Below, piece by piece: positions 46,742 through 56,319 of a DNA stretch of 64,000 nt. Numbering within the stretch: position 1 is the first letter of the stretch; the number at the start of each line of letters is the position of its first letter. The position numbers and the translations under genes are program-made. The notes beneath the pieces were generated by a model. It was given only the letters and a program-made list of their open reading frames with translations, was not told the origin of the DNA and searched no databases. The DNA is from CAVPEW01 sp963703565 (GTDB taxonomy: Bacteria > Actinomycetota > Acidimicrobiia > Acidimicrobiales > VFJN01), in the NCBI GenBank assembly GCA_963703565.1, contig CAVPEW010000072.1, forward strand, positions 1 to 64,000, given 5' to 3'.

Positions 46742-48093
46742 CGGGGCACCCCGTCGGGCTGTGACAGGTAGGCCTTGCCCAAGATCGAGACCGAGGTCTG
46801 AACGCTGCCGCCGCAGTACGCGGCGAACTCGTCGCGGAAGCGCAGGACGCTCGACGCGATCGGCGACACCGCGGAGGGGCCCAGGGGGCAGATCGTCGTC
46901 TGCCGGGGCGGCCAGGCGATACCTGGACTGATGTTGTCGCACACGTCGAGCAAGAGGTCGACGTCGCTGGGACGGCCCTCGCCGTCGAGCATCCGGCGCA
47001 GCACCTTCTCCAGCCAAGCGGTGCCCTCACGGCACGGAGTGCACTTGCCACACGACTCGCGGGCGAAGAAGCGCACCACCCGCCAGGCGGCTCGGACCAC
47101 GTCGGTGGTCTCGTCCATCACCACCACGGCACCCGAGCCCAGCATCGAGCCGGCGGCTCCGACCGCTCCCGCCTCCAGCGGCAGGTCCAGGTGCTCCTCG
47201 TAGAACCAAGGGGCCGACGCGCCGCCGGGGATGAAGGCCTTCAGGCGGTTGCCATCACGGATCCCACCTCCGTACACGGGGGCGTAGAGCAGGTCGCGGA
47301 AGGTGGTCACGCCGAACTCCACCTCGTAGACGCCTGGCCTGCGAACATGGCCCGAGACCGCGAACATCCTGGTGCCCCTGCTGTTCTGGTCGCCCAGCGC
47401 GGCGAATGCCTCGCCACCGTTGGCCACGATCCAGGGCAGGTTCGACAACGTCTCCACGTTGTTGACCACCGTGGGCTGCATGTACAGGCCCTTGGCGGCG
47501 GGGAAGAACGGCGGCTTGAGCCGGGGCATGCCGCGGTTGCCCTCGAGCGACTCGATGAGAGCGGTCTCCTCGCCGACGATGTAGGCGCCAGCGCCCCAGT
47601 GCAGGACGATGTCTAGCGAGAAGTCGCTGCCCAGGATCTCGCGCCCGATGTATCCGGCCGCGTACGCGTCGTTGAGGGCCTGGGCCACGCGCTCCTGGGC
47701 CAACGCCATCTCGCCACGCACATAGAGGAAGGCCTGGGCCGCGCCGATCGCGTAGCTCGCCAGCAGGATCCCCTCGATGAGCTGATGCGGGTCGCGCTCG
47801 AGCAGCATCCGGTCCTTGTAGGTCCCGGGCTCGGACTCGTCGCCGTTGACCACCAGGTAGCGCGGCCACACGCCCGGAGGGCAGAAGCCCCACTTCGTCC
47901 CGGCGGGGAACCCGGCACCGCCCCTCCCCAACACACTCGCGGTTCGCATCGCCTCGTGCACCGCGGACGGCGGCCCGGCCAGCGCCGAGCGCAGCGCCCC
48001 GTAGCCACCGGTCGCCTCGTAGCGCTCGAGGGTGAAGCTGTCGTCGAAGTCGAATCGGCTGGTGACGATCTTCGGGGCGTCGGTGACCGCCAT
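46738..48093 (-). CDS. nuoF: NADH-quinone oxidoreductase subunit F (NADH- and FMN-binding)
   Basis: 451 residues, full length. NADH and FMN sites are visible in GRGGAGFPAGTKWGF, NGDESEPGTYKDR and GAGAYIVGEETALIESLEGNRGMPR. The N3 [4Fe-4S] cluster ligands are in SCGKCTPCREG plus a later Cys (TTICPLG). This is the NADH-oxidising subunit and exists only once in the window, in set 2. It overlaps nuoG by 4 bases. Confidence 0.97.
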   Translation of the reverse strand: MAVTDAPKIVTSRFDFDDSFTLERYEATGGYGALRSALAGPPSAVHEAMRTASVLGRGGAGFPAGTKWGFCPPGVWPRYLVVNGDESEPGTYKDRMLLERDPHQLIEGILLASYAIGAAQAFLYVRGEMALAQERVAQALNDAYAAGYIGREILGSDFSLDIVLHWGAGAYIVGEETALIESLEGNRGMPRLKPPFFPAAKGLYMQPTVVNNVETLSNLPWIVANGGEAFAALGDQNSRGTRMFAVSGHVRRPGVYEVEFGVTTFRDLLYAPVYGGGIRDGNRLKAFIPGGASAPWFYEEHLDLPLEAGAVGAAGSMLGSGAVVVMDETTDVVRAAWRVVRFFARESCGKCTPCREGTAWLEKVLRRMLDGEGRPSDVDLLLDVCDNISPGIAWPPRQTTICPLGPSAVSPIASSVLRFRDEFAAYCGGSVQTSVSILGKAYLSQPDGVPR

Positions 48094-48716
48094 CAGCTCG
48101 TCGCCTCCGGACCGCTGTCACGCGCCAGCCAGCGGGGCTCCTGCGAGGCACCGGGCACGGCGTTGCCCGCGCGACGTTCCGCCGGGATCGACTGGCGCAC
48201 CCGGGCCAGGGTGCCGTGCGGGGGGACCTCGTGCGCCCGCCGTCCGTGACGCAGGTCGTCGAGCAGGCCGTCGACCGCCTCCGGGGTCACCCGGTAGAAG
48301 TAGCGGTAGTTGACCTGCAGGCAGGGCGCCTCGGTGCACGCCGCCTGACACTCCACGTCCTCGAGGGTGAACATCCCGTCGGCGGTTGTCGAACCTGCGC
48401 GCACACCGAGGCGCAGCTCGAGGTGCTCGAGCAGCTCCTCGGCGCCGGTGAGCATGCAGGCGATGTTCGTGCAGACGTTGACGAGGTACTCGCCCACGGG
48501 CTCACGTTTGAACATCTCGTAGAACGAGCACGTGCCGAGCACCTCGGCGGGGGTGACCCCCACCAGCTCGGCGAGTTGCTCCATGGCCTCGGGCGTCACC
48601 CAACCGTCCTGCTCCTGGGCCAGGTGCAGCAGGGGGATGAGGGCAGACTTGGGCCTCGGGTAGCGGCCGATGATCTCCTGCGCCAGCGCCTCGTTGCCGG
48701 GCGAGAGCCGCGCCAT
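48093..48716 (-). CDS. nuoE: NADH-quinone oxidoreductase subunit E
   Basis: 207 residues. The thioredoxin-like 24-kDa subunit has the N1a [2Fe-2S] ligands Cys82, Cys87, Cys123 and Cys127 (CTNIAC and CQAAC). The C-terminus has about 40 more residues than short homologues (RQSIPAERRAGNAVPG...). The ATG overlaps the nuoD stop by 1 base. Confidence 0.96.
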   Translation of the reverse strand: MARLSPGNEALAQEIIGRYPRPKSALIPLLHLAQEQDGWVTPEAMEQLAELVGVTPAEVLGTCSFYEMFKREPVGEYLVNVCTNIACMLTGAEELLEHLELRLGVRAGSTTADGMFTLEDVECQAACTEAPCLQVNYRYFYRVTPEAVDGLLDDLRHGRRAHEVPPHGTLARVRQSIPAERRAGNAVPGASQEPRWLARDSGPEATS

Positions 48717-50062
48717 CAGCGGTCGACCTCGCCCATGATCGGGTCCACCGAGCTGATCACGGCCACGGCGTCGGCGACGAGCCCGCCGCGCATCATGTGG
48801 GGCAGGGCCTGCAGGTTCGTGAAGCTCGGGCCGCGGATGTGCATGCGGTAGGGCACCGATGATCCATCGCTGACGATGTAGCAGCCCAGCTCCCCGCGAG
48901 GCGACTCGATGGCGGCGTAGGTCTCTCCGGCGGGGACCTTGAAGCCCTCGGTGAAGATCTTGAAGTGGTGGATGAGGGCTTCCATCGATTCGTTGATACG
49001 GGCCCGCGGGGGAGGGGTCACCTTCTTGTCCTGGATCCGGTAGTCGCCGGGGGGCATCGCGTCCAGCACCTGGCGGACGATCCGGATCGACTCGCGTATC
49101 TCGTTGAGCCGGATGGCGTAACGGTCGAAGCAGTCGCCGTAGGTACCGACCACCACGTCGAAGTCGACCTGTTCGTAGCGCAGGTAGGGCTGGTCGCGAC
49201 GCAGGTCCCAGGGCATGCCGGTGGATCGCAGGATCGGGCCGGTCGCGCCGAGGGCGACGGCTTCGGTCGCGGTGATCACCCCGACGCCCTGCAGGCGCTC
49301 GCGGTAGATGGGCTGGCCCGTGAGCAGCGTGTCGTACTCGTCGAGGCTTGGCGGCACCCCGTCGAGGAACCGCAGTACCGAGTCCCGCCAACCGTCGGGC
49401 AGGTCGGCCGCGACACCACCGGGGCGGATGTAGTTGTGGTTCATCCGCAGCCCGGTGATCGACTCGAGCAGGCGCAGACCCTCTTCGCGGTCACGCCAGC
49501 CGTAGAGCATCATCCCGATGGCACCGATGTCCATGCCATTGGTTGCCAGGAACAGCAGATGCGATGTCATGCGGTTGATCTCGCACAGCAGCATGCGGAT
49601 CCACTGCGCCCGCTCGGGCACCTCGCCGTCGATGCCGAGCAGCTGCTCGGTGGCCAGTGAGAAGACCAACTCGTTGAACAGAGGCGAGGCGTAGTCCATC
49701 CGGGTGACATTCGTCGGACCCTGCAGGTAGGTGAGCTCCTCGCCCGTCTTCTCCATACCGGTGTGCAGATAGCCGATGATCGGCTTGGTCCGCAGCACCG
49801 TCTCGCCCTCGAGCTCGAGCATGAGCCGCAGTACGCCGTGCGTGGACGGGTGCTGGGGGCCCATGTTGATGATCATCGTCTCGTCGTCGCCGGGGCCGTC
49901 GCCGAGACGTTCGGCCTCCTGCTCCGACATCCGCAGGGTCGCGCCCAGCTCGCGCAGCAGCTCGGCTGGCCCCGAGCCCTTGCGGGCGCCCATCTCCTGG
50001 GTGCCCTCGGAGGTGATCACACCGAGGCGCGAGGTTCCGCCAGGTCCGGACGAGGTGGTCAT
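48716..50062 (-). CDS. nuoD: NADH-quinone oxidoreductase subunit D, set 2
   Basis: 448 residues from the ATG at 50062, preceded by GAGG; GTG 50068 would add two residues. The quinone-site His is in NMGPQHPSTHG and the Tyr in ELTYLQGPTNVTRMDY. GYLHTGMEKT has Thr where set 1 NuoD and mitochondrial NDUFS2 have Arg. A 60-residue N-terminal lead (GTSRLGVITSEGTQEMGARKG...) precedes the conserved core. The C-terminus ends ...SVDPIMGEVDR, the family end. Confidence 0.96.
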   Translation of the reverse strand: MTTSSGPGGTSRLGVITSEGTQEMGARKGSGPAELLRELGATLRMSEQEAERLGDGPGDDETMIINMGPQHPSTHGVLRLMLELEGETVLRTKPIIGYLHTGMEKTGEELTYLQGPTNVTRMDYASPLFNELVFSLATEQLLGIDGEVPERAQWIRMLLCEINRMTSHLLFLATNGMDIGAIGMMLYGWRDREEGLRLLESITGLRMNHNYIRPGGVAADLPDGWRDSVLRFLDGVPPSLDEYDTLLTGQPIYRERLQGVGVITATEAVALGATGPILRSTGMPWDLRRDQPYLRYEQVDFDVVVGTYGDCFDRYAIRLNEIRESIRIVRQVLDAMPPGDYRIQDKKVTPPPRARINESMEALIHHFKIFTEGFKVPAGETYAAIESPRGELGCYIVSDGSSVPYRMHIRGPSFTNLQALPHMMRGGLVADAVAVISSVDPIMGEVDR

Positions 50063-50069
50063 CAGCACC

Positions 50070-50612
50070 TCACCGGACGTTGGTCGCGGCCTTGAACTGG
50101 ACCGGGATGCGGGCCGCCGCGTCGTCCTTGCGCAGCGGATGCCCGATCCAGTCCTCGGGCATGAGGATCCGACTGGGATCGGGATGGCCGACGAAGGTGA
50201 TGCCGAACATGTCGAACACCTCCCTCTCGGCGGCCTCGGTGCCGGGGTGCACCTCGAACAAGGTCGGGCACACGGGATCGTGCTCGGGCACCTGGACCCG
50301 CAACCTGAGCCGGTCCCCGGCGACCGTGCGCAGAGCGACCACGACCTCGAAGCGCTCGGTGGCCATCTCGCTGGGAAGCGCCCTGTCCGCGCGATAGGTC
50401 AGGTAGTCGGTGGCCGTGACGTCCACGCACATCACGTACCCCTCGTCGTCACGCAACCGGCGAACCAGATCGACCAGCGTGTCCCGCCCCGGGTGCAGCA
50501 CCCGCTGACCTCCCGACAACGTCGCCGGAACCCCGTAGAGCTCTTCGACCACGGCGGCCTCGGCGTGCTCGATGGGAACCTCGGAGTCCTCGGGCACCGT
50601 CCCGTCGGACAT
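50070..50612 (-). CDS. nuoC: NADH-quinone oxidoreductase subunit C, set 2
   Basis: 180 residues. Family signatures are YVMCVDVTATDYLTY, EREVFDMFGITFVGHPDPSRILMPEDWIGHPLRKD. It lacks the acidic extensions of set 1 NuoC. Its ATG at 50612 directly abuts the nuoB stop. Confidence 0.95.
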   Translation of the reverse strand: MSDGTVPEDSEVPIEHAEAAVVEELYGVPATLSGGQRVLHPGRDTLVDLVRRLRDDEGYVMCVDVTATDYLTYRADRALPSEMATERFEVVVALRTVAGDRLRLRVQVPEHDPVCPTLFEVHPGTEAAEREVFDMFGITFVGHPDPSRILMPEDWIGHPLRKDDAAARIPVQFKAATNVR

Positions 50613-51191
50613 TCAGCGCACCCCCGGAGAGGCCGGCGCCGGCGCGGCCTGTCCGTCACGCTGGTCCACGACCAGCCCGGCGCCGCCACCACTGGCCGAT
50701 CGGCGCCGCGTCAGCTCACCGGTGCGGATCTTGTCGTGCAAGGTGTTGATGGCATGGATGAGCGTCTCGGGACCTGGTGGGCAGCCTGGCGCGTACACGT
50801 CGACCGGAACGATCTGGTCGACGCCCTGCACGATGGCGTAGTTGTTGAACATCCCGCCGGTGCTGGCGCACACGCCCATCGAGATGACCCACTTCGGTTC
50901 CATCATCTGGTCGTAGATCTGCCGGAGCACAGGTGCCATCTTCTGGCTCACCCTGCCGGCCACGATCATCAGGTCGGCCTGGCGGGGGGAGGCTCGGAAC
51001 ACCTCCATGCCGAAGCGGGCCAGGTCATAGTGGGGGCCCCCGGCCGCCATCATCTCCAGCGCGCAGCATGCCAGCCCGAAGGTGGCCGGGAACACCGAGC
51101 TGCGGCGGGCCCACTGGACGAGCTCCTCGACCTTGCCCGTGAGGAAGTTGTGGTCGAGGCTCTCGAGGCCCTCGCTGAAGTCCCAGGCCAC
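50613..51191 (-). CDS. nuoB: NADH-quinone oxidoreductase subunit B, set 2
   Basis: 192 residues. N2 ligands are in GLACCALEMM, MGVCASTGG and PGCPPGPETLIHA. A Pro/Ala/Arg-rich C-terminal tail (RRRSASGGGAGLVVDQRDGQ...) follows the core. The GTG start at 51191 overlaps the nuoA stop by 1 base. Confidence 0.95.
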   Translation of the reverse strand: MAWDFSEGLESLDHNFLTGKVEELVQWARRSSVFPATFGLACCALEMMAAGGPHYDLARFGMEVFRASPRQADLMIVAGRVSQKMAPVLRQIYDQMMEPKWVISMGVCASTGGMFNNYAIVQGVDQIVPVDVYAPGCPPGPETLIHAINTLHDKIRTGELTRRRSASGGGAGLVVDQRDGQAAPAPASPGVR

Positions 51192-51700
51192 TAGGCGGCC
51201 TCCCCCGGTCGACCGCCGGCGACCCGGTGGGCGGGTGATGCCTGCTCCGGAGCGGCCCGGCCGTCGAGGCCGACGCGGCGGATGGTGGTGGAGGCTCTGC
51301 GATCCGCCGACACCATCGACCCCAGCCGTCGCGCCCCGGCCCGAGGCCCCCAGTCGAGTGCGCCGTGGCTGAGCAAGTAGGCGAAAGAGACGAGGACCGC
51401 GAAGGCGAAGACGCCGACCTCGACCAGGCCGAAGGGACCGAGGTCGCGGTAGATCGTCGCCCACGGGTACAAGAAGATCAGCTCGATGTCGAAGACGATG
51501 AAGATCATCGCCACCAGGAAGAAGCGCACCGGGAAGCGCTGGGGCGGATCTGTCGAGGGCACTATCCCGCACTCGTAGGGCGCCGACTTGGCCGCGGTGG
51601 GCCGCTTCGGGGCCAGCAGGCGCGAGGTGGCCAGACCCCCGACGGCGAAGAGCACGGCAAGCACTGCCATGACCAAGACCGGCAGGTACTGGCCCAGCAC
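51191..51700 (-). CDS. nuoA: NADH-quinone oxidoreductase subunit A, set 2
   Basis: 169 residues against 121 in set 1. Three helices and the loop YECGIVPSTDPPQRFPVRFFLVAMIFIVFDIELIFLYPW (in parts) with the acidic DIELIF. Cys at YECG is the position whose exposure tracks active/deactive states in mitochondrial ND3; set 1 has Ser there (YESG). About 45 basic residues follow the last helix. It begins 2 bases after the preceding gene's stop, so the bc and nuo genes are one unit. Confidence 0.95.
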   Translation of the reverse strand: MLGQYLPVLVMAVLAVLFAVGGLATSRLLAPKRPTAAKSAPYECGIVPSTDPPQRFPVRFFLVAMIFIVFDIELIFLYPWATIYRDLGPFGLVEVGVFAFAVLVSFAYLLSHGALDWGPRAGARRLGSMVSADRRASTTIRRVGLDGRAAPEQASPAHRVAGGRPGEAA

Positions 51701-51701
51701 C

Positions 51702-52586
51702 TCAGTCGGCCGCCGTGGGCACCAGCGCGCGGGCGGCGGCCACCCGGCGGTCCCGCCTGTGCAGAAGGTTGCACAACGTCGCGAACACCAGGCCGCTGCC
51801 CAGGAAGGACAGCGTCGCAGGCAGGCGGACCTGACCGAGGTCTCGCTCCATGATCACCGAGATGGTCGGCTTGGAGGTGTCCGGCCTCGGCGCCGGCGGC
51901 GCCTCGCCCGGGACGGTCTCCTGGGGCACGGTCACGTTGAACTGGACGATGGAGTAGTGAGGCGGGTGGGTCAAATGGGCCGTGCTCTTGATCTTGTGCC
52001 AGATCCTGTCCCAGCGGCTGGGATCGGGGCCGAGCGGATCCTTGCCGCCCTCCTCGAAGGCGTAGGTCACGATGAGGTCGTCGGCCGAGCTGACCCCGAG
52101 CCCGGGTAGGCCGGTCTTGACGAGGGACTCCTCGGCTGCGGCCCTCGCCTCGCCGAAGGTGGGATCGGACTCGGGGATCAGCGTCCAGCCACCCAGATCG
52201 TCCTTCAAGGAGGCTGCGACCCGAGTGAACTCGGAGCTCTCGAGCTCACCGAGCTTGTCGACCGGGGGGAGGGCATCGGTGCGGAGTCGACGAGCCTCGT
52301 CGAGGTTGGCCTGATCGAGCTGGAAGTTGACCTCCTGGACCTCCCAGGCGGGGTTGCGCCCCCGGGGCCCGGTCGCAGGTGGATAGATGACGAACACCAG
52401 CGAATGCAGCATGACCCAGCCGAACAGGCCGGTGAGGGCCACCATGAAGCCGAGTCGGTTCCCGAGGTTGGTGCCCAGCAGCAGGTACACCGAGCCCATC
52501 AGCACGGCGACCCCGACCCCGACCATGAGGATGCCGCGGATCTGGGGTTCCCAGCTGATCCCGGCGAGCAGGGGGACGAGCGTCAT
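51702..52586 (-). CDS. Membrane protein of the bc-complex cluster, unknown function
   Basis: 294 residues. Two helices near the N-terminus (GILMVGVGVAVLMGSVYLLL and FMVALTGLFGWVMLHSLVFVI) and one near the C-terminus (LSFLGSGLVFATLCNLL) flank a soluble domain of about 160 residues with no cofactor motif. It may be an accessory subunit of the bc module, since it is fused into the operon between the diheme cytochrome c and nuoA, with only 3 and 1 intergenic bases. I do not recognise the family. Confidence 0.8.
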   Translation of the reverse strand: MTLVPLLAGISWEPQIRGILMVGVGVAVLMGSVYLLLGTNLGNRLGFMVALTGLFGWVMLHSLVFVIYPPATGPRGRNPAWEVQEVNFQLDQANLDEARRLRTDALPPVDKLGELESSEFTRVAASLKDDLGGWTLIPESDPTFGEARAAAEESLVKTGLPGLGVSSADDLIVTYAFEEGGKDPLGPDPSRWDRIWHKIKSTAHLTHPPHYSIVQFNVTVPQETVPGEAPPAPRPDTSKPTISVIMERDLGQVRLPATLSFLGSGLVFATLCNLLHRRDRRVAAARALVPTAAD

Positions 52587-52589
52587 GGC

Positions 52590-53744
52590 TCAGGGCTCCT
52601 CGGTGGTGGAGGGCAGGCTGCGCACGTACCGGGCGATCGCTTCGACCATGTCGGACGAGAGCATCCCGTCGCCCTTGACGTCCTCGGTGTTGGGATTGTC
52701 GCCGAAGCCCGGCATCTTGCCGCTGCCCTGGCCGTTCACACCGTAGGGCAGGCCTTCCTCGCTCCCGATGCCGAGGAACGAGCTCAGGTCGCCGACGGAG
52801 AGGAACTGGCGGGGCACGACTGGGTATCGCAGGCTGGGCCCGAGCGCTCCGGAACCGTCGGGGTACCCGAGGTAGTCGCTCAGGTCCGCCCCCGCAGGCT
52901 GGGGGTTGCCGTTCTCCATCGACCAGCCCCGCGTGTGGCAGCGTCCACAGGCGTACGCCCCTCCGGCAAAGCCATCCTCACGACCCAGGTTGAAGAGCAG
53001 CTCGCCGACCCGTGGGTCGTCGTAGTCGATCTCGTCTCCCTCGCCGAGGCCCAGGTTCTTGCGCAGCTGGCCCTCGACCTCGTCACGGCTCTCGTCGGCG
53101 GTGATCTGGAACGACTTGATGTACTCGATGAGGTTGGAGATCTGCTGATCGTTGAGCGGGCCCCCGCCGGCTGTCCCCCAGGCCGACATCGGTGAGAAGG
53201 GCCGGCCGTAGGTCAGGATGAAGGTGACCTCGTCCAGCGAGTATCGCGACAGCACCGTGTTGAGCGCCGGCGCCTTCCAGTTCACGGTGGCCACGAACTC
53301 GCCTTCGGCGTCGGTGAGGGTGTAGGCGGCCGAGCCACCCACTCCCTCTTCACCGTGGCATCCGGCGCAGTTGAAACCTCCGTCGGCCGTGGGCGCGAAC
53401 ATCTCCTCCCCGCGGCCAGCGAAGATCCGGTTGAACTCCTCCTCCGCACCGGCCTGGCGCCCGGGCTCGTTGAGCCAGTACAGCGGTAGCGCCACGGCCA
53501 GCAGGCCGAGCAGGCACAGCGCGCTGAGCAGCGACCGGTCGAGCTTGGGGCCCTCGAGCGCCTCGTCGTCGAGGTAGGGCTTGCGGTTCGGGGCCAGCTC
53601 GATCTCCGAGCCGATCTCGTCATGGCCAGCACGCAGGTTCACCAGCACGTAGGCCACGAAGCCGAGCACCGCTACGACAGCGATCAGGACGCCCATGGAC
53701 CGGACCGTGCTGGCGGCCAGGAGCGGAATGGGGACAGGGTTCAT
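52590..53744 (-). CDS. Diheme c-type cytochrome of the bc module
   Basis: 384 residues. Two N-terminal helices (about 17-36 and 72-91) are followed by two cytochrome c domains: CAGCH at 126-130 with a probable Met ligand in SPMSAWG, and CGRCH at 266-270 with a probable Met in GKMPGFG. Actinobacterial QcrC is also diheme but normally has a single C-terminal anchor, so the topology differs. It should pass electrons from the Rieske/cytochrome b core to a terminal oxidase or to the cytochrome c at 57372. The ATG at 53744 is the only good start. Confidence 0.9.
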   Translation of the reverse strand: MNPVPIPLLAASTVRSMGVLIAVVAVLGFVAYVLVNLRAGHDEIGSEIELAPNRKPYLDDEALEGPKLDRSLLSALCLLGLLAVALPLYWLNEPGRQAGAEEEFNRIFAGRGEEMFAPTADGGFNCAGCHGEEGVGGSAAYTLTDAEGEFVATVNWKAPALNTVLSRYSLDEVTFILTYGRPFSPMSAWGTAGGGPLNDQQISNLIEYIKSFQITADESRDEVEGQLRKNLGLGEGDEIDYDDPRVGELLFNLGREDGFAGGAYACGRCHTRGWSMENGNPQPAGADLSDYLGYPDGSGALGPSLRYPVVPRQFLSVGDLSSFLGIGSEEGLPYGVNGQGSGKMPGFGDNPNTEDVKGDGMLSSDMVEAIARYVRSLPSTTEEP

Positions 53745-53799
53745 CGGCGGCTCGATCCTCCGGGCGCGCGACGAGGACGTCGGGGGGTGCCGGGAGCCA

Positions 53800-54675
53800 T
53801 CAGTGCCCGCCCGAGATGCAGTGCGGACCCTCGGCCTCCTGGCCGGTGGTGTTGGTCCCGATCGGCGGGCCCTGGATGATCTGGCTCGTGTCGACGCTGA
53901 TGGAGCTGCCCACCTCGACGGGGAAGCGGTCCAGGCCCCGCGGGGCGGGACCACCCTTCTTCTCGCCGGCCTGGTTGTACTGCGAGCCGTGGCAGGGGCA
54001 CTCGAACCACTGGGAGGTGACGCACGAAGGCACCCGACAACCGAGGTGCACGCACTTCTGGTAGAGCGCGACCAGGCCGGCCTCCATGCCGGCGAGCACG
54101 CCCGGGGCGCCTCCGTAGGCTGCCTTGGCCTTGGACAGCGCGGACTTGGGGTACAGCGTCACCCACATCCGGCCCTCCGGGTAGTAGGCGAACCCGCCAC
54201 CGTCTTTGACCTTGGCCTCGATGTCGCTGAGCGAGCCGATGGTGATCTTGGAGCCGAAGCCCCCTCCGAGCTTGGGCCACAGGAAGCCCAGCACCGATAG
54301 TCCGAAGCCCGCCAGGGCCAGACCGAAGAAGTTGACGATCCCGCGGTTGAGGAACTGGCGTCGCGATACGCCCAGAGCCTCCGGGTCAGGTGGGACCCAT
54401 GCCACCGGGGCGCTCGAAGTGGTGGTCGCGAGCTCGGAGGACGCGCCGCGGCGCGCGAGCTCCACGGAGCGCTCCAGCTCGCGGCCCGTGGGCTCGGCGG
54501 CTACAGGCGCGGCCGCGGTCGTCGCGCGCCGGTCGCGGTCGCGGCGGCGGGTCTCACGGGCGAGCAGTCCGATCGCCTCGCCCGTGTCGCGGCGACGGGC
54601 GGACGCGACGGCGACCACGCCGGCCAGCACGACCAGGATGGGGATGGCGATCAGCAAGATGGTGGAGTTGGCCAT
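53800..54675 (-). CDS. Rieske iron-sulfur protein of the bc module
   Basis: 291 residues. One N-terminal helix (residues 5-24), a charged linker, then SRRQFLNRG (104-112) before a second hydrophobic segment, resembling a Tat signal. The [2Fe-2S] ligands are in CVHLGC (208-213) and CPCHGS (226-231). The protein takes electrons from menaquinol at the Qo site. It follows the subunit-IV-like gene by 9 bases. Confidence 0.93.
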   Translation of the reverse strand: MANSTILLIAIPILVVLAGVVAVASARRRDTGEAIGLLARETRRRDRDRRATTAAAPVAAEPTGRELERSVELARRGASSELATTTSSAPVAWVPPDPEALGVSRRQFLNRGIVNFFGLALAGFGLSVLGFLWPKLGGGFGSKITIGSLSDIEAKVKDGGGFAYYPEGRMWVTLYPKSALSKAKAAYGGAPGVLAGMEAGLVALYQKCVHLGCRVPSCVTSQWFECPCHGSQYNQAGEKKGGPAPRGLDRFPVEVGSSISVDTSQIIQGPPIGTNTTGQEAEGPHCISGGH

Positions 54676-54684
54676 GACGATGCC

Positions 54685-55497
54685 TCAGAGCTCGACGAAC
54701 AGGCCCGCGTTCCACGGGAAGACGAAGTTGAACCCTGGCCCTCGGAAGAAGGTCCCGATCATGACCAGGACTGCCCAGAACATGATGAAGATCGTGAACA
54801 GCGAGATCGCGAACTTGCGGTCCTCGGGCTTGTTGGACGGGTTCCGGTCGGTGTAGGGCGCGAGGATCAAGGCGAAGATGCCCATCCCGGGGATGGTCAC
54901 GCCCGCGACCATCGGGTGGAACATCGTGAGCTGCTCCTGCAGACCCAGGAAGTACCACGGTGCCTTGGAGGGGTTCGGCGTCTGGTTGAAGTTCGCCAGG
55001 GCCAGCAGCGGAGCGTTGACGAAGACCGAGAAGACGACCGTGAACGCCAGGCAGGCCAGAGCCGCGACGAACTCGACCACGAGCAGGTGCGGCCAGGTGT
55101 GCACCTTGTCCTGTGGCACGGCCTTCACGTCTTGGATGGAGCCCGACTTGACCACGGTCAGCAACCGCTGGGTGTGGCCTCCGGGACCGGTCGCGGACGG
55201 CAGTGGCGCAGTGGCCACCGCTGTGGCGGTGCCGCCGCCCGCAGCGACGACTGTGGTGGCCGCCTCGTCACCACCCGAGCCGGCGCCGGCCCGAGCAGCC
55301 TTGGAGCGCTCCAGCAGGTGAGCCGGGATCTTCGACGCGGAGGCGCCCCCGCCGGCGGGCTGCTCGGCTCCCCCGGCGGGCTGCTCGGCTCCCCCGGCGG
55401 CGTCAGGCGCGTCGGCAGACTCGGCGCCGGAAGCGGCCGCTGCCTTCTTGCGGGCCTCCTCGGCCCGCTTGCGGAGGTGCTCGGGGATCTCGGTCAT
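54685..55497 (-). CDS. Cytochrome b C-terminal (subunit IV-like) protein of the bc module
   Basis: 270 residues. The first 130 are disordered and low complexity (Ala, Gly, Glu, Pro) and include the short motif MTEIPEHLRKR and a second copy SKIPAHLLERSKAAR. The C-terminal 140 residues hold about three helices and APWYFLGLQEQLTMFHPMVAG, the equivalent of the PEWY Qo-site motif. The cytochrome b is therefore split in two genes, as in b6f complexes and Bacillus, rather than fused as in typical actinobacterial QcrB. It is complete, with no frameshift. Confidence 0.85.
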   Translation of the reverse strand: MTEIPEHLRKRAEEARKKAAAASGAESADAPDAAGGAEQPAGGAEQPAGGGASASKIPAHLLERSKAARAGAGSGGDEAATTVVAAGGGTATAVATAPLPSATGPGGHTQRLLTVVKSGSIQDVKAVPQDKVHTWPHLLVVEFVAALACLAFTVVFSVFVNAPLLALANFNQTPNPSKAPWYFLGLQEQLTMFHPMVAGVTIPGMGIFALILAPYTDRNPSNKPEDRKFAISLFTIFIMFWAVLVMIGTFFRGPGFNFVFPWNAGLFVEL

Positions 55498-55510
55498 CCT
55501 CGCCTCCTTC

Positions 55511-56302
55511 CTACAGCGGTCCCGAGATGCCGCCGTCCTTGCGCACCCGCCAGAAGTGGATCGCCATGAAGATGACGATCACGAACGGGAGCAACAGGAC
55601 GTGCAGCACGTACCAGCGGAGCAGGGTGTCGGAGCCGATCTCGACGCCACCGAGCGAGCACGAATCGCACCTGCTCACCGAACACGGGCGTGTAGCCCAT
55701 CATGTTGGTGCCCACCGTGACGGCCCACAGCGCGAGCTGGTCCCACGGCAGCAGGTAGCCGGTGAACGAGAGCAGCAGGGTGAGCGTGAGCAGGATCACG
55801 CCGATCACCCAGTTGAACTCCCGCGGCGGCTTGTAGGCACCGTGGTAGAAGACCCGGGCCATGTGCAGGAACACCGACGAGCACCATCAGGTGGGCCGCC
55901 CATCGGTGCATGTTGCGCACGAGCAGCCCGAACGTCACCGAGGTCTGCAGGTTGTAGATGTCGTTCCAGGCCGAGCAGTCGGCTCGGCCGGTAGAAGAAC
56001 ATCAGGAAGATGCCGGTCACCGTCAGCAGGATGAACAGGAAGAAGCTCAGCCCGCCGAGGCACAGGGTGTAGCTGACCTTGACCGCATGGCGCTTCACCT
56101 TGACCGGGTGCAGGTGGTACAGCACCGAGTTCATGATCACGTAGGACCGGTTCCGGGGGCTGTCGGTGTAGCCCTTGCGGAAGATCGAGCCGGGTCGGAA
56201 GATCGAGTTCCAGGCCTGGGACCCCTGGACCTTGTCGGGCATGGCGCGCAGGGCCTCCTGCGCCCGCTCCCCCATGCCCTTGCCGTCCATCGTGTTGGCC
56301 AA
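55511..56302 (-). CDS. Cytochrome b N-terminal (b6-type) protein, three frameshifts
   Basis: About 262 residues after removing three extra bases near 55983, 55877 and 55660. The b6 core is visible across the three frames: VKVSYTLCLGGLSFFLFILLTVTG, RNMHRWAAHLM...FLHMARVFYHGAYKPPREFNW and, after the last break, LLRWYVLHVLLLPF...AIHFWRVRKDGG. Histidines in MHRWAAHLM, LHMARVF, YVLHVLL and AIHFW are the likely ligands of the two b hemes. The TTG start at 56302 has AGAGAGG upstream; ATG 56290 is the alternative. All three changes add one base, so assembly errors are likely. Confidence 0.88.
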
Positions 56303-56319
56303 CTGTGTCGCCTCTCTGC